The translations under genes and the position numbers were made by a program. A DNA stretch of 63,472 bases from Eubacteriaceae bacterium (GTDB lineage: Bacteria; Bacillota; Clostridia; Peptostreptococcales; Anaerovoracaceae). The notes below the pieces were generated by a model. The model made no database searches. It worked only from the letters and a program-made list of their open reading frames with translations, and was not told where the DNA came from. How positions within the stretch are numbered: the first letter of the stretch is position 1; every line of letters starts with the position of its first letter. Where the stretch lies: NCBI GenBank assembly GCA_029012125.1, contig JAQXLM010000024.1, positions 1 to 63,472 on the forward strand. Reading direction: 5' to 3'. Of this stretch, positions 7,632 to 16,117 are shown piece by piece.

Positions 7632-10250
7632 ATGAAAAAATACGTGTATTCATTTAGCGAAGGTTCAAAAGAAATGAAGAGCCTTCTTGGTGGTAAAGGT
7701 GCTAACCTTGCAGAAATGACTAAGATAGGAATGCCTGTTCCTTACGGTTTCACTATCACTACGGAGGCTTGTAACAAATACTATGAAGACGGAAAGACTA
7801 TTGACCCTGCAATCATAGAAGAAATAAATGTAAAACTTGCTCAGCTTGAAGAGATAAGCGGTAAAACCTTTGGCGGCGGTGAAAATCCACTTCTTGTATC
7901 AGTAAGATCGGGAGCAGTTTTCTCAATGCCGGGAATGATGGATACAATACTTAACCTTGGACTTAACGATGTAACTGTAGTAAGACTGGCAGAGCTTACA
8001 GAAAACGAACGTTTTGCTTACGACAGCTACAGAAGATTTATTCAGATGTTCGGAGATGTTGTAATGGAAATCTCCAAGTCAAAGTTCGATAAAATCTTTG
8101 ATGGACAGAAGGAAAAGAAGGGTGTTCAGTTCGACGTGGAACTGACAGCTGAAGACCTTAAGGAAATAATTGTTGAGTATAAAGCTCTTGTAAAGGAGGA
8201 AATGGGAGAGGAATTCCCTCAGGATCCTAAAATTCAGCTGATGGAAGCAGTAAAGGCTGTGTTCCGTTCGTGGAATAACGACAGAGCTATCCTGTACAGA
8301 GACTTAAACGGCATTGCTCACGATCTTGGAACTGCTGTAAATGTGCAGTCCATGGTATTCGGTAATATGGGCTCAAACTCAGGTACAGGTGTAGCATTCT
8401 CACGTGACCCTGCAAGTGGTGAAAACGTGCTTTACGGAGAATTTCTTGTAAACGCTCAGGGCGAAGATGTTGTAGCCGGCATCAGAACACCTCAGCCAAT
8501 CGCTGAAATGGCAGAAGCATTCCCTGAAGTTTACAAACAGTTTGCAGAAATCGCTGACAATCTTGAAAAGCACTATACAGATATGCAGGACATGGAATTC
8601 ACAGTTGAACAGGGCAAGCTGTTCATGCTTCAGACCAGAATTGCCAAGAGAACCGCTCCATCTGCAGTTAAGGTTGCCGTAGATATGGTTAACGAAGGGC
8701 TAATCGACAAAAAGACTGCAATCAGCCGTGTAGAGCCGGCTCAGATTGACCAGCTTCTACATCCTACATTTGACGCAGACGCAGTTAAGAATGCGGAAAA
8801 AATCGCTGAAGGTCTTCCTGCATCACCGGGAGCTGCAACAGGCAAGATTTACTTCAATGCAGCAGAAGCAGTTGAAGCAGCAGCTAACGGAGAAAAGACA
8901 ATTCTTGTAAGACAGGAAACTTCACCGGAAGATCTGGCGGGTATGGTTGCCGCTGAAGGTATCCTGACTCAGAGAGGCGGAATGACAAGCCATGCCGCAG
9001 TAGTTGCCCGTGGTATGGGTAAGTGCTGTGTAGCAGGCTGCAGCCAGATTTCCGTAGATGAGGAAACAAAGACAGTAACTGTTGCAGGTAAGAAGTATGG
9101 TGAAGGTGAATACATCTCCATCGACGGAACAACAGGTTCAGTATACAGTGGAGAGGTAAAGACTATCATTCCTGAATTCTCAGAAGAATTCAAACAGCTT
9201 ATGGCATGGGCTGATGAAATCAGAACTCTTAAGATTCGTACAAATGCTGATAACCCAAGAGATGCTAAGCAGGCTGTGGAATTCGGAGCTGAAGGCATCG
9301 GTCTTTGCAGAACAGAGCATATGTTCTTCGAGGATGAAAGAATCCCTGCAATTCGTGAAATGATCCTTTCAGAAACTACTGAAGAAAGAGAAAAAGCACT
9401 GGCTAAACTGTTACCGTTCCAGAAGTCAGACTTCAAGGGAATCTATCAGGTTATGGGAGAAAGACCTGTTACTATCAGACTTTTAGACCCACCTCTACAT
9501 GAGTTCCTGCCTCAGACTGAAGAAGAAATGAAGATTGTATCCGATAATACAGGTACACCTATGGAAAAACTGCAGGCACTTGCAGAAGAACTTCATGAAT
9601 TCAACCCTATGCTGGGTCACCGTGGATGCCGTCTTGCAGTAACATACCCTGAAATCGCTAAGATGCAGACAAGAGCTATCATAGAAGCTGCAATTGAAGT
9701 AAGCGAAGAAAAGGGAATCACAATCAAACCTGAAATCATGATTCCGCTTGTAAGTGAAGTTAAGGAACTTGCAGACGTTAAGAAGACAGTTTTAGGTGTA
9801 GTTGCTGAAATCGAAGAAGAAAAGGGCGTTAAGATTCCTTGCTCAGTAGGAACCATGATTGAAATTCCAAGAGCAGCAGTAACTGCAGACCAGATTGCCG
9901 AAGAAGCGGAATTCTTCTCATTCGGTACTAATGACCTGACTCAGATGACATTTGGATTCTCCAGAGACGATACAGGTAAGATTATCAAAGAATACGTTGG
10001 TAAGGGCATTCTTGAAAAGGATCCGTTCCAGACACTTGATCAGACAGGTGTAGGTTTCCTTGTAAAGACAGCAGCTGCTTTAGGTAAGCAGACAAGACCT
10101 GATATTCACCTGGGAATCTGCGGAGAACACGGAGGAGATCCTGATTCAATCGCATTCTGCCACAAGGTAGGACTGGATTATGTTTCATGCTCACCATTCC
10201 GTGTACCTATCGCAAGACTTGCAGCAGCAAGAGCTGCAATTGAAGAATAA
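7632..10250 (+). CDS. ppdK: Pyruvate, phosphate dikinase
   Basis: An 872-residue enzyme interconverting ATP + pyruvate + Pi with AMP + PEP + PPi, cytoplasmic and close to the usual bacterial length. An N-terminal nucleotide-binding domain (GSKEMKSLLGGKGANLAEM; SVRSGAVFSMPGMMDTILNL) is followed by the phosphohistidine swivelling domain GGMTSHAAVVARGMGK with catalytic His at residue 454. The C-terminal PEP/pyruvate barrel carries GIGLCRTEHMF, HEFNPMLGHRGCR, FFSFGTNDLTQ and the cysteine segment HLGICGEHGGDP. It is expressed alone, judging by the promoter and the hairpin that flank it. Placed before the carboxyltransferase operon, it connects PEP with the pyruvate/oxaloacetate node, either for PPi-linked glycolysis or for PEP synthesis. 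Confidence 0.97.
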   Translation: MKKYVYSFSEGSKEMKSLLGGKGANLAEMTKIGMPVPYGFTITTEACNKYYEDGKTIDPAIIEEINVKLAQLEEISGKTFGGGENPLLVSVRSGAVFSMPGMMDTILNLGLNDVTVVRLAELTENERFAYDSYRRFIQMFGDVVMEISKSKFDKIFDGQKEKKGVQFDVELTAEDLKEIIVEYKALVKEEMGEEFPQDPKIQLMEAVKAVFRSWNNDRAILYRDLNGIAHDLGTAVNVQSMVFGNMGSNSGTGVAFSRDPASGENVLYGEFLVNAQGEDVVAGIRTPQPIAEMAEAFPEVYKQFAEIADNLEKHYTDMQDMEFTVEQGKLFMLQTRIAKRTAPSAVKVAVDMVNEGLIDKKTAISRVEPAQIDQLLHPTFDADAVKNAEKIAEGLPASPGAATGKIYFNAAEAVEAAANGEKTILVRQETSPEDLAGMVAAEGILTQRGGMTSHAAVVARGMGKCCVAGCSQISVDEETKTVTVAGKKYGEGEYISIDGTTGSVYSGEVKTIIPEFSEEFKQLMAWADEIRTLKIRTNADNPRDAKQAVEFGAEGIGLCRTEHMFFEDERIPAIREMILSETTEEREKALAKLLPFQKSDFKGIYQVMGERPVTIRLLDPPLHEFLPQTEEEMKIVSDNTGTPMEKLQALAEELHEFNPMLGHRGCRLAVTYPEIAKMQTRAIIEAAIEVSEEKGITIKPEIMIPLVSEVKELADVKKTVLGVVAEIEEEKGVKIPCSVGTMIEIPRAAVTADQIAEEAEFFSFGTNDLTQMTFGFSRDDTGKIIKEYVGKGILEKDPFQTLDQTGVGFLVKTAAALGKQTRPDIHLGICGEHGGDPDSIAFCHKVGLDYVSCSPFRVPIARLAAARAAIEE

Positions 10251-10285
10251 GAAAGCAGTAGAATACCAATAATTACACACCTTGC

Positions 10286-10322
10286 GGAAATGCGTGCCTC
10301 CTCCTAGGAAGTACGCATTTCC
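10286..10322 (+). other. Strong hairpin after ppdK (terminator-like, no U-tract)
   Basis: A perfect 10-bp inverted repeat (GGAAATGCGT at 10286-10295 with ACGCATTTCC at 10313-10322) encloses a loop containing the palindrome TCCTAGGA. The sequence after it (ACTGTGCTT) has no T run, so it is either a weak terminator, a 3'-end stabiliser or a processing site. Confidence 0.6.
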
Positions 10323-10399
10323 ACTGTGCTTAAATAATTAAAGTTAAACTCCGTATTTATTTAACAAAAACAGTTATTGGAATAACAGCTTATATTCAT

Positions 10400-10428
10400 T
10401 TGAAATACATAGATGAAGCGTGTATAAT
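10400..10428 (+). promoter_or_regulatory. Promoter of the carboxyltransferase operon
   Basis: TTGAAA (10400-10405), a 17-bp spacer and a perfect TATAAT (10423-10428). The TTG of the -35 box also looks like an upstream in-frame start for the next gene, but the promoter and the downstream GGAGGAG site at about 10459 favour the ATG at 10469. The predicted leader is about 34 nt. Confidence 0.85.
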
Positions 10429-10468
10429 AAAGCGTAATTTGAAAAAATATCCATATATGGAGGAGAAA

Positions 10469-11782
10469 ATGGAATCAGCAAGAAAAAGAATAGAAGCGCT
10501 AGTCGACTATGGAAGCTTTGTTGAAATCGGCGAAAGCATATCCGCTCGTGCAACAGATTTCTATAGTGCAGACGATGCCAAGGACGGAGACGGTATCATA
10601 TGCGGCTACGGAGTAATTGGCGGAAAGCTAGTTTATATTTTCAGTCAGAAGGATGCATCCATGGGTGGAACTCTTGGAGAAATGCATGGAAAGAAAATCG
10701 TTAACCTGTACAAGCTTGCCATGAGAGCAAAGGCTCCTATTATTGGTCTTCTGGACTGCAGAGGAGTCAGAGTGGAAGAAGGTCTTGACGGACTTCACGC
10801 ATTCTCTCAGATATACAGAGCTCAGGCAGATGCCGTGGGGGTAATTCCGCAGATTATAGGTGTTGTAGGCATTTGCGGCGGAGGAATGTCCATGGTCGCA
10901 AACATGGCCGACTTCATCTTTGTTGAAGAGGAAAAGGGCAAACTGTTTGTGAATTCCAGAAAGCTGTTCACAGGGGGACAAGCTTTCAACCAGATTTCAT
11001 ACACAGACGGCATAGGAAATGAAGAAAGAATGATCAGCTACATCAAGAAAGTAGTCGAACTTTTCCCTTCTCATTCAGGAGAACTTCCTGAAGTAGTGAA
11101 GTGCACCGACGATCTGAACAGAACTATTGATCCGTCAAAGGTTCATAATACCAGGGATCTTCTGATTGAGATTGCGGACAACAATGATTTTACCGAAGTA
11201 AAGGCAGAGTGGGGAAAAGACATGATAGCCGGCTTCATGAGACTGAACGGTGCAGTTGTGGGAGTTTTCGGTAACGACGGCGAAAGCGACAGAATGACGG
11301 CCGAGGGCATTGAAAAGGCATCCCGTCTTGTGACCCTTTGTAGCAATTTCAATATTCCAGTGCTGAGCATTACCGATACTAAAGGATACGAGGTCACTGC
11401 AGAAACCGAAAGAAGCCTGTCAAAAGCAGCTACCGGCCTTATTATGGCTCTGGCTAAGGGTGATATTCCTAAGATTAACCTGATTACGGGTGAGATTTAC
11501 GGCAGTGCATACAGCCTGATGAACAGTAAGGACCTTGCAGGCGATATCGTGTTTATGTGGGATACGGCAACTGTGAATCTGATTAACCCGATGGAAGCAG
11601 CATCAATTTTGTGGCCGGGTCTTTCACCTGTGGAAACAGAAGCGAAAGCCAGAGAATACAAGGAATCACACTGCAGCCCTGCAGCACTGGCTCACCATGG
11701 ATATGTTGACAAAATCATCAGCCCGGAGAATACTCGCAAGTATATCATTGGCGCATTTGAAGCCTTTGCAAACGTATATTAG
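10469..11782 (+). CDS. Acyl-CoA carboxyltransferase subunit (MmdA / transcarboxylase 12S-like)
   Basis: A 437-residue carboxyltransferase of the acyl-CoA carboxylase beta / MmdA family, which moves CO2 between biotin and an acyl-CoA such as methylmalonyl-, malonyl- or glutaconyl-CoA. Crotonase-like oxyanion loops are visible: GVVGICGGGMSMVANMADF in the N-terminal half and LITGEIYGSAYSLMNSK in the C-terminal half. It is shorter than typical MmdA (about 510) and rather divergent, so the CoA substrate is uncertain. The start is set by GGAGGAG before ATG 10469. It heads an operon with small-subunit, biotin-carrier, OadB-type and OadA-type genes, spaced 9-13 bp apart. Confidence 0.85.
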   Translation: MESARKRIEALVDYGSFVEIGESISARATDFYSADDAKDGDGIICGYGVIGGKLVYIFSQKDASMGGTLGEMHGKKIVNLYKLAMRAKAPIIGLLDCRGVRVEEGLDGLHAFSQIYRAQADAVGVIPQIIGVVGICGGGMSMVANMADFIFVEEEKGKLFVNSRKLFTGGQAFNQISYTDGIGNEERMISYIKKVVELFPSHSGELPEVVKCTDDLNRTIDPSKVHNTRDLLIEIADNNDFTEVKAEWGKDMIAGFMRLNGAVVGVFGNDGESDRMTAEGIEKASRLVTLCSNFNIPVLSITDTKGYEVTAETERSLSKAATGLIMALAKGDIPKINLITGEIYGSAYSLMNSKDLAGDIVFMWDTATVNLINPMEAASILWPGLSPVETEAKAREYKESHCSPAALAHHGYVDKIISPENTRKYIIGAFEAFANVY

Positions 11783-11793
11783 GAGGCATTCAC

Positions 11794-12102
11794 ATGGCAT
11801 TAGGAGAAATATTACAGAAGGCGCTGCTGAACACAGCACTGGGCATGGGAACCGTTTTCTGTATGCTGATTTTTATCAGCCTGGTAATTTCATGCTTCAG
11901 GTTTATTCCAAAGCCTAAAGCAAAGGATGAACCGACACAGACAGGAAGCGGACTAAAGCAGACAGACCCTAATTCAGAGGACGACGATCTGATCCCTGTA
12001 ATAATGGCAGCTATCATGGCATCCAAGGGAGTTGCGCCGGATTCCGCAACAGGCGACGAACCGGCACCGTATGTAGTCAGATCTATAAGAAGAATCAGTT
12101 AA
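11794..12102 (+). CDS. OadG-like small membrane subunit of a sodium-pump decarboxylase
   Basis: A 102-residue protein with one transmembrane helix near the N-terminus (about residues 15-36, TALGMGTVFCMLIFISLVIS), a charged proline-rich linker and a C-terminal segment rich in small residues (DDDLIPVIMAAIMASKG). This build matches the gamma/delta subunits (OadG, MmdD) that tether the carboxyltransferase to the membrane beta subunit. Position between the transferase and biotin-carrier genes is typical. The ribosome site is AGGAGG. Sequence conservation is low in this family, so the call relies on topology and context. Confidence 0.75.
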   Translation: MALGEILQKALLNTALGMGTVFCMLIFISLVISCFRFIPKPKAKDEPTQTGSGLKQTDPNSEDDDLIPVIMAAIMASKGVAPDSATGDEPAPYVVRSIRRIS

Positions 12103-12115
12103 TCCGGAGGTAATT

Positions 12116-12466
12116 ATGGAAAAATATATTGTTAGAGTAAACGGAAAAGAATATGAAGTAGAAGTTGAGCGCGTTGACGGAGACGCTGCTGTATCATCCA
12201 CACCTGTACAGACTGCAGCAAAGCCTGCAGCTCCGCAGGCTCCAAAGGCTGAAGGAACAGAGGTCTCTTCAGGAACAGCAGGAAAAGTATGGAAGATTGT
12301 CACTAAAGCAGGAGACAAGGTGAATAAAGGAGATAACATCCTGATTCTTGAAGCTATGAAGATGGAGATTCCTGTTGTTGCCCCTGAAGACGGAACTATT
12401 GCGGAAATCACCGTTAAAGAAGGCGATCCGGTAGAATCCGGACAGGTAGTGGCAGTTTTGGCATAG
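12116..12466 (+). CDS. Biotin carboxyl carrier protein
   Basis: A 116-residue biotinyl protein. The N-terminal 45 residues (MEKYIVRVNGKEYEVEVERV) precede an Ala/Pro-rich linker (TAAKPAAPQAPKAEG). The C-terminal biotin/lipoyl domain carries EAMKMEIPV, with the acceptor Lys at residue 82. It resembles MmdC/GcdC and the 1.3S subunit of propionibacterial transcarboxylase. It is the only biotin domain in this operon: neither carboxyltransferase carries its own, so both would share this swinging arm. Confidence 0.92.
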   Translation: MEKYIVRVNGKEYEVEVERVDGDAAVSSTPVQTAAKPAAPQAPKAEGTEVSSGTAGKVWKIVTKAGDKVNKGDNILILEAMKMEIPVVAPEDGTIAEITVKEGDPVESGQVVAVLA

Positions 12467-12476
12467 GGAGAAGAAT

Positions 12477-13601
12477 ATGGAATATATAACAGAAACTCTT
12501 AGTAACTTGCTGGGGCAGACGGCATTTGCCAACCTGACTCTGGGCAATTTAGCAATGATCGGAGTTGCCTGCTTCTTCCTGTATCTGGCAATAGGAAGAC
12601 AGTATGAGCCGCTTCTGTTGCTTCCTATTTCATTCGGCATGCTTCTGGTAAACATCTATCCGCCTATTATGGAGGAAGGTGGATTGCTCCATTACTTCTT
12701 CATGCTGGATGAATGGACAATACTTCCGTCACTGATTTTCCTGGGAGTAGGAGCACTGACAGATTTCGGACCTCTGATAGCAAATCCGAAGAGCTTTATA
12801 CTTGGTGCGGCAGCACAGTTTGGTATTTTTGCGGCCTATATAGGCGCAATGCTTCTGGGCTTTAATGATATGGCAGCCGCTGCAATAGCAATAATAGGAG
12901 GAGCAGACGGACCTACATCAATTTTCCTGGCAATGAAGCTGCACCAAAATGACATTATGGGACCTATTGCGGTAGCCGCATATTCATACATGGCCCTTGT
13001 GCCTATTATTCAGCCACCGATCATGAAGGCTTTGACAACCAAAGAAGAAAGAATGATTAAAATGGAACAGCTGAGATATGTATCAAAGCTTGAAAGAATA
13101 CTGTTCCCAATAATCGTTACCATCGTAGTATGTGGACTTCTTCCTACTACAACACCTCTTGTAGGAATGCTGATGCTGGGTAACCTGTTCCGCGAAAGCG
13201 GAGTTGTAAGACAGCTGCAGGAAACAGCGTCAAATGCTCTGATGTACATCGTAGTTATTCTTCTGGGTACTTCTGTTGGAGCTACAACCAGTGCTGAGGC
13301 TTTCCTGAACTGGGGAACTCTCAAAATCGTATTGCTTGGACTGATTGCCTTTGCTTTCGGAACCGCTTCAGGAGTTGTCTTCGGTAAGATCATGTGCAAG
13401 GTAACCGGAGGAAAGATTAATCCTCTTATAGGTGCGGCAGGAGTATCCGCTGTACCTATGGCGGCAAGAGTAGCCCAGAAGGTAGGCGCAGAGGAAGATC
13501 CTACTAATTTCTTGTTAATGCATGCTATGGGACCAAATGTTGCAGGAGTAATCGGTACTGCTGTAGCTGCTGGAACTTTCATGGCAATATTCGGAGTATA
13601 A
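12477..13601 (+). CDS. Sodium-ion-translocating decarboxylase beta subunit (OadB/MmdB/GcdB)
   Basis: A 374-residue membrane protein with about nine to eleven helices. It decarboxylates carboxybiotin and couples that to Na+ export. The signature segment IIGGADGPTSIFLAMKL has the Asp expected in the ion path near residue 144, and a second inverted half carries PLIGAAGVSAVPMAARV. Length and pattern match OadB-type beta subunits (375-430). Within the operon it would convert carboxyl-transfer energy into a sodium gradient, or run backwards to carboxylate biotin. Confidence 0.93.
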   Translation: MEYITETLSNLLGQTAFANLTLGNLAMIGVACFFLYLAIGRQYEPLLLLPISFGMLLVNIYPPIMEEGGLLHYFFMLDEWTILPSLIFLGVGALTDFGPLIANPKSFILGAAAQFGIFAAYIGAMLLGFNDMAAAAIAIIGGADGPTSIFLAMKLHQNDIMGPIAVAAYSYMALVPIIQPPIMKALTTKEERMIKMEQLRYVSKLERILFPIIVTIVVCGLLPTTTPLVGMLMLGNLFRESGVVRQLQETASNALMYIVVILLGTSVGATTSAEAFLNWGTLKIVLLGLIAFAFGTASGVVFGKIMCKVTGGKINPLIGAAGVSAVPMAARVAQKVGAEEDPTNFLLMHAMGPNVAGVIGTAVAAGTFMAIFGV

Positions 13602-13611
13602 GGAGAGCACA

Positions 13612-15015
13612 ATGACAGACAAAAAAGTAAAGATTACAGAGACAGTCTTAAGAGATGGTCATCAGTCACTTATGGCTACCAGAATGAGAACAGAAGAAAT
13701 GCTTCCTATTCTGGAGAAGATGGATGCAGTTGGATATCATTCCATCGAATGCTGGGGCGGTGCCACCTTCGATGCATGCATGAGATTCCTGGATGAGGAT
13801 CCATGGCAGAGACTGAGAACCTTAAGAAAACATATCAAAAACACCAAGACTCAGATGCTGCTTCGCGGACAGAATCTCCTGGGTTATCGTCACTATGCAG
13901 ATGACGTGGTTGAATATTTTGTTCAGAAATCAGTTGCAAACGGAATAGATATTCTGAGAATCTTCGACGCACTTAATGACCTTCGCAATGTAGAGGCTGC
14001 TGTTAATGCAGCAAAGAAAGAAGGGGCAGAGGTTCAGCTTGCAATGTCATACACCACAGGTGAGGCGTATACTCTGGACTACTGGAAGAAGCTTGCAAAG
14101 GATATGGAAAGCATGGGCGCTGATTCCATCTGCATCAAAGACATGGCTGGAATTCTTACCCCTAACTTTGCTACAGAGCTTGTAGGCGAACTGACAAAGA
14201 CAGTAGATGTACCTATAGATCTTCATAGCCACTGCACCAGCGGTGTAGCTCCCATAACATATCTGAGAGGCGTAGAGGCAGGCTGTAGAATTATCGATAC
14301 CGCTATTTCTCCTTTCGCCATGGGAACAAGCCAGCCGGCTACAGAGGTCATGGTAGAAACCTTCAGAGGTACAGAGTACGACACAGGGCTGGACATCAAT
14401 CTGCTGGTTGAAATCGCAAATCACTTCAGACCTGTAAGAGAAAAATACATGGCTGCCGGAACTCTGAATCCGAAGGCTCTTGATGTTGACATCAAAACCC
14501 TGATTTATCAGGTGCCGGGAGGAATGCTTTCCAACCTGATGTCACAGCTGAAGGAACAGAACGCTATGGATAAATACGAAGAAGTTCTTTCTGAGGTTCC
14601 AAAGGTAAGAAAGGATCTGGGCGAACCGCCACTTGTTACACCATCATCTCAGATTGTGGGAACACAGGCTGTTCTGAACGTTCTTTACGGAGAGAGATAT
14701 AAGGTTATGTCCAAGGAGACAAAAGCTATTCTTCGCGGAGAGTACGGAAAGACTATCAAGCCTTTCAATCCTGAAGTTCAGAAGATGGCAATCGGTGATG
14801 AAGAACCTATCACATGCAGACCGGCAGATCTTCTGACTAACGAACTTGATAAGCTGGAAGAAGAGATGAAGGTATACAAAAAACAGGACGAGGACGTATT
14901 GTCATATGCCTTGCTTCCCGGACCTGCAGTTGATTTCTTCAAGAAGAGAGAAGCCCTTGAACACAGTGTGGATCCAAGCCTGATGGATACGGGCAATAAA
15001 GCATATCCTGTATAA
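13612..15015 (+). CDS. Oxaloacetate decarboxylase alpha / transcarboxylase 5S-like subunit without biotin domain
   Basis: A 467-residue protein. The N-terminal DRE-TIM carboxyltransferase domain (ITETVLRDGHQSLMATRM, then IECWGGATFDACMRF) has metal ligands in DLHSHCTSG and the biotin-site Lys in CIKDMAGIL. The C-terminal conserved PYC/OADA domain ends at AYPV. OadA proteins carry a biotin domain after this point; here it is absent, as in the 5S subunit of transcarboxylase. It moves the carboxyl group between pyruvate/oxaloacetate and the separate carrier at 12116-12466. It closes the operon and is followed by a bidirectional terminator. Confidence 0.93.
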   Translation: MTDKKVKITETVLRDGHQSLMATRMRTEEMLPILEKMDAVGYHSIECWGGATFDACMRFLDEDPWQRLRTLRKHIKNTKTQMLLRGQNLLGYRHYADDVVEYFVQKSVANGIDILRIFDALNDLRNVEAAVNAAKKEGAEVQLAMSYTTGEAYTLDYWKKLAKDMESMGADSICIKDMAGILTPNFATELVGELTKTVDVPIDLHSHCTSGVAPITYLRGVEAGCRIIDTAISPFAMGTSQPATEVMVETFRGTEYDTGLDINLLVEIANHFRPVREKYMAAGTLNPKALDVDIKTLIYQVPGGMLSNLMSQLKEQNAMDKYEEVLSEVPKVRKDLGEPPLVTPSSQIVGTQAVLNVLYGERYKVMSKETKAILRGEYGKTIKPFNPEVQKMAIGDEEPITCRPADLLTNELDKLEEEMKVYKKQDEDVLSYALLPGPAVDFFKKREALEHSVDPSLMDTGNKAYPV

Positions 15016-15032
15016 AAAGAATACAATAAAGA

Positions 15033-15083
15033 AAAACAACCTCTCAGTCAGCCGTGTATGACAGCTCACTGAGAGGTTGTTTT
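15033..15083. terminator. Bidirectional rho-independent terminator
   Basis: A perfect 16-bp inverted repeat (15033-15048 with 15068-15083, core CAACCTCTCAGT / ACTGAGAGGTTG) flanked by A-runs on the left and T-runs on the right. It serves the carboxyltransferase operon on the plus strand and the convergent EamA gene on the minus strand. Confidence 0.93.
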
Positions 15084-15957
15084 ATTTCTTTTTTCCAAAA
15101 TCGATTACCGCCATAAGCATAGCAAGGAGCATAATGACGATTCCAAGATATGCTTTAGGTGTGAGGATTTCTCCACCGTAAAAGAATGCTGCAATGGCTG
15201 CGAATACAGGTTCCATTGTAAAGATTATTCCTACATGGGATGGATCTGCGTACTGCTGAGCTATGGTCTGCAGTATGCACGGAACGCCTGTAACCACGGC
15301 AATACATATTATTACTGCAAGGATACTTCCTGATGAAGGTACGGCAGGTGTCTCAAAGATAAAGGCCAGCAGGAGCATGGCTGTTCCCGTTACAAAAAGC
15401 TGAAAGATACCAAGATGTAAGGCGTCTACATCCGGTTTTGATACCGCATGGTCTGTGACGATAATGTTGCAAGCATACGCAAGGGAACATAGGAGACAGA
15501 AAAGATTGCCGCCAAGGGTGTCTCTGTTAATGGAAAAATCATCCTTTAGGGTCAGGAGCATGATTCCTATGAGACAGAAAAATACGGCAATTGTAACTTT
15601 TTTCTCCGGCTTTTTCTTAAAGATTATCAGTTCTATGACGGGAACGATGACTACAGCAAGAGTACACAGAAAACCGGAGTTTGACAAAGTGGTATACTTT
15701 ATACCATAGGTTGCACCTATAAAAGTAACTACCTGAATCAAACCCAGTATCAGGCAGTATTTCAAGGTGACAATGTTTACTTTTCTTATACTTTTCCACG
15801 ATAACAGTGAGGCCGCCAGAAAGGCACCGAGAAAACGATATGCGTTTATCATAAGCGGTCCTACTTCTCTTAGAGAAAAATCAACGAGTGAATAGGATAT
15901 TCCCCAGCAGAAGGCAACAGCAACCAGCATCAAATCAGTACGTACTTGTTTATTCAT
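15082..15957 (-). CDS. EamA/DMT superfamily transporter
   Basis: A 291-residue inner-membrane protein with ten predicted hydrophobic segments in two five-helix repeats, typical of the EamA branch of drug/metabolite transporters. Substrates across the family include amino acids, sugars and nucleosides, and export is common. The ATG is preceded by GGAG at a 5-bp distance. It is divergent from an Lrp-type regulator with a palindrome between the two promoters, which suggests Lrp control and hence an amino acid or related metabolite as cargo (inference). Confidence 0.88.
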   Translation of the reverse strand: MNKQVRTDLMLVAVAFCWGISYSLVDFSLREVGPLMINAYRFLGAFLAASLLSWKSIRKVNIVTLKYCLILGLIQVVTFIGATYGIKYTTLSNSGFLCTLAVVIVPVIELIIFKKKPEKKVTIAVFFCLIGIMLLTLKDDFSINRDTLGGNLFCLLCSLAYACNIIVTDHAVSKPDVDALHLGIFQLFVTGTAMLLLAFIFETPAVPSSGSILAVIICIAVVTGVPCILQTIAQQYADPSHVGIIFTMEPVFAAIAAFFYGGEILTPKAYLGIVIMLLAMLMAVIDFGKKK

Positions 15958-15995
15958 AGTGACTCCAAAACTGCAAAAATTTTTTTTTTAAGTCA

Positions 15996-16024
15996 AGTCT
16001 AGCCTAAGAACTTTGAAAAGTCAA
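15996..16024 (-). promoter_or_regulatory. Promoter of the EamA gene
   Basis: Minus strand: -35 TTGACT (16019-16024), 17-bp spacer, -10 TAGACT (15996-16001), placed about 40 bp before the start codon at 15957. Confidence 0.65.
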
Positions 16025-16031
16025 TATTGAC
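16020..16031. promoter_or_regulatory. Palindromic operator candidate between EamA and Lrp genes
   Basis: GTCAATATTGAC is a perfect 12-bp palindrome that overlaps the -35 box of the EamA promoter and lies about 37 bp upstream of the -35 box of the Lrp promoter. This placement suits an Lrp dimer site; binding is inferred. Confidence 0.5.
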
Positions 16032-16067
16032 AGCTTTTTACAGCTGAAATGCTTGCACAATTGTTAT

Positions 16068-16096
16068 TTGATATCAGAAAAATCTTGTGGTACAAT
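16068..16096 (+). promoter_or_regulatory. Promoter of the Lrp-type regulator
   Basis: TTGATA (16068-16073), 17-bp spacer, TACAAT (16091-16096). The predicted start gives a leader of about 15 nt with the GAGGAGG site just inside it, which supports the ATG at 16118. Confidence 0.8.
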
Positions 16097-16117
16097 AGCC
16101 CGCGAGGAGGAAGTGCT

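Noticed and set aside
10400-10468. A 23-residue N-terminal extension of the carboxyltransferase starting at a TTG
   Set aside because: That TTG is the -35 box of a near-consensus promoter, and its -10 box lies within the supposed coding extension.
16049-16117. A longer Lrp protein starting at ATG 16049
   Set aside because: The promoter TTGATA-17-TACAAT and the ribosome site lie inside this stretch, and the added residues do not match the Lrp fold.
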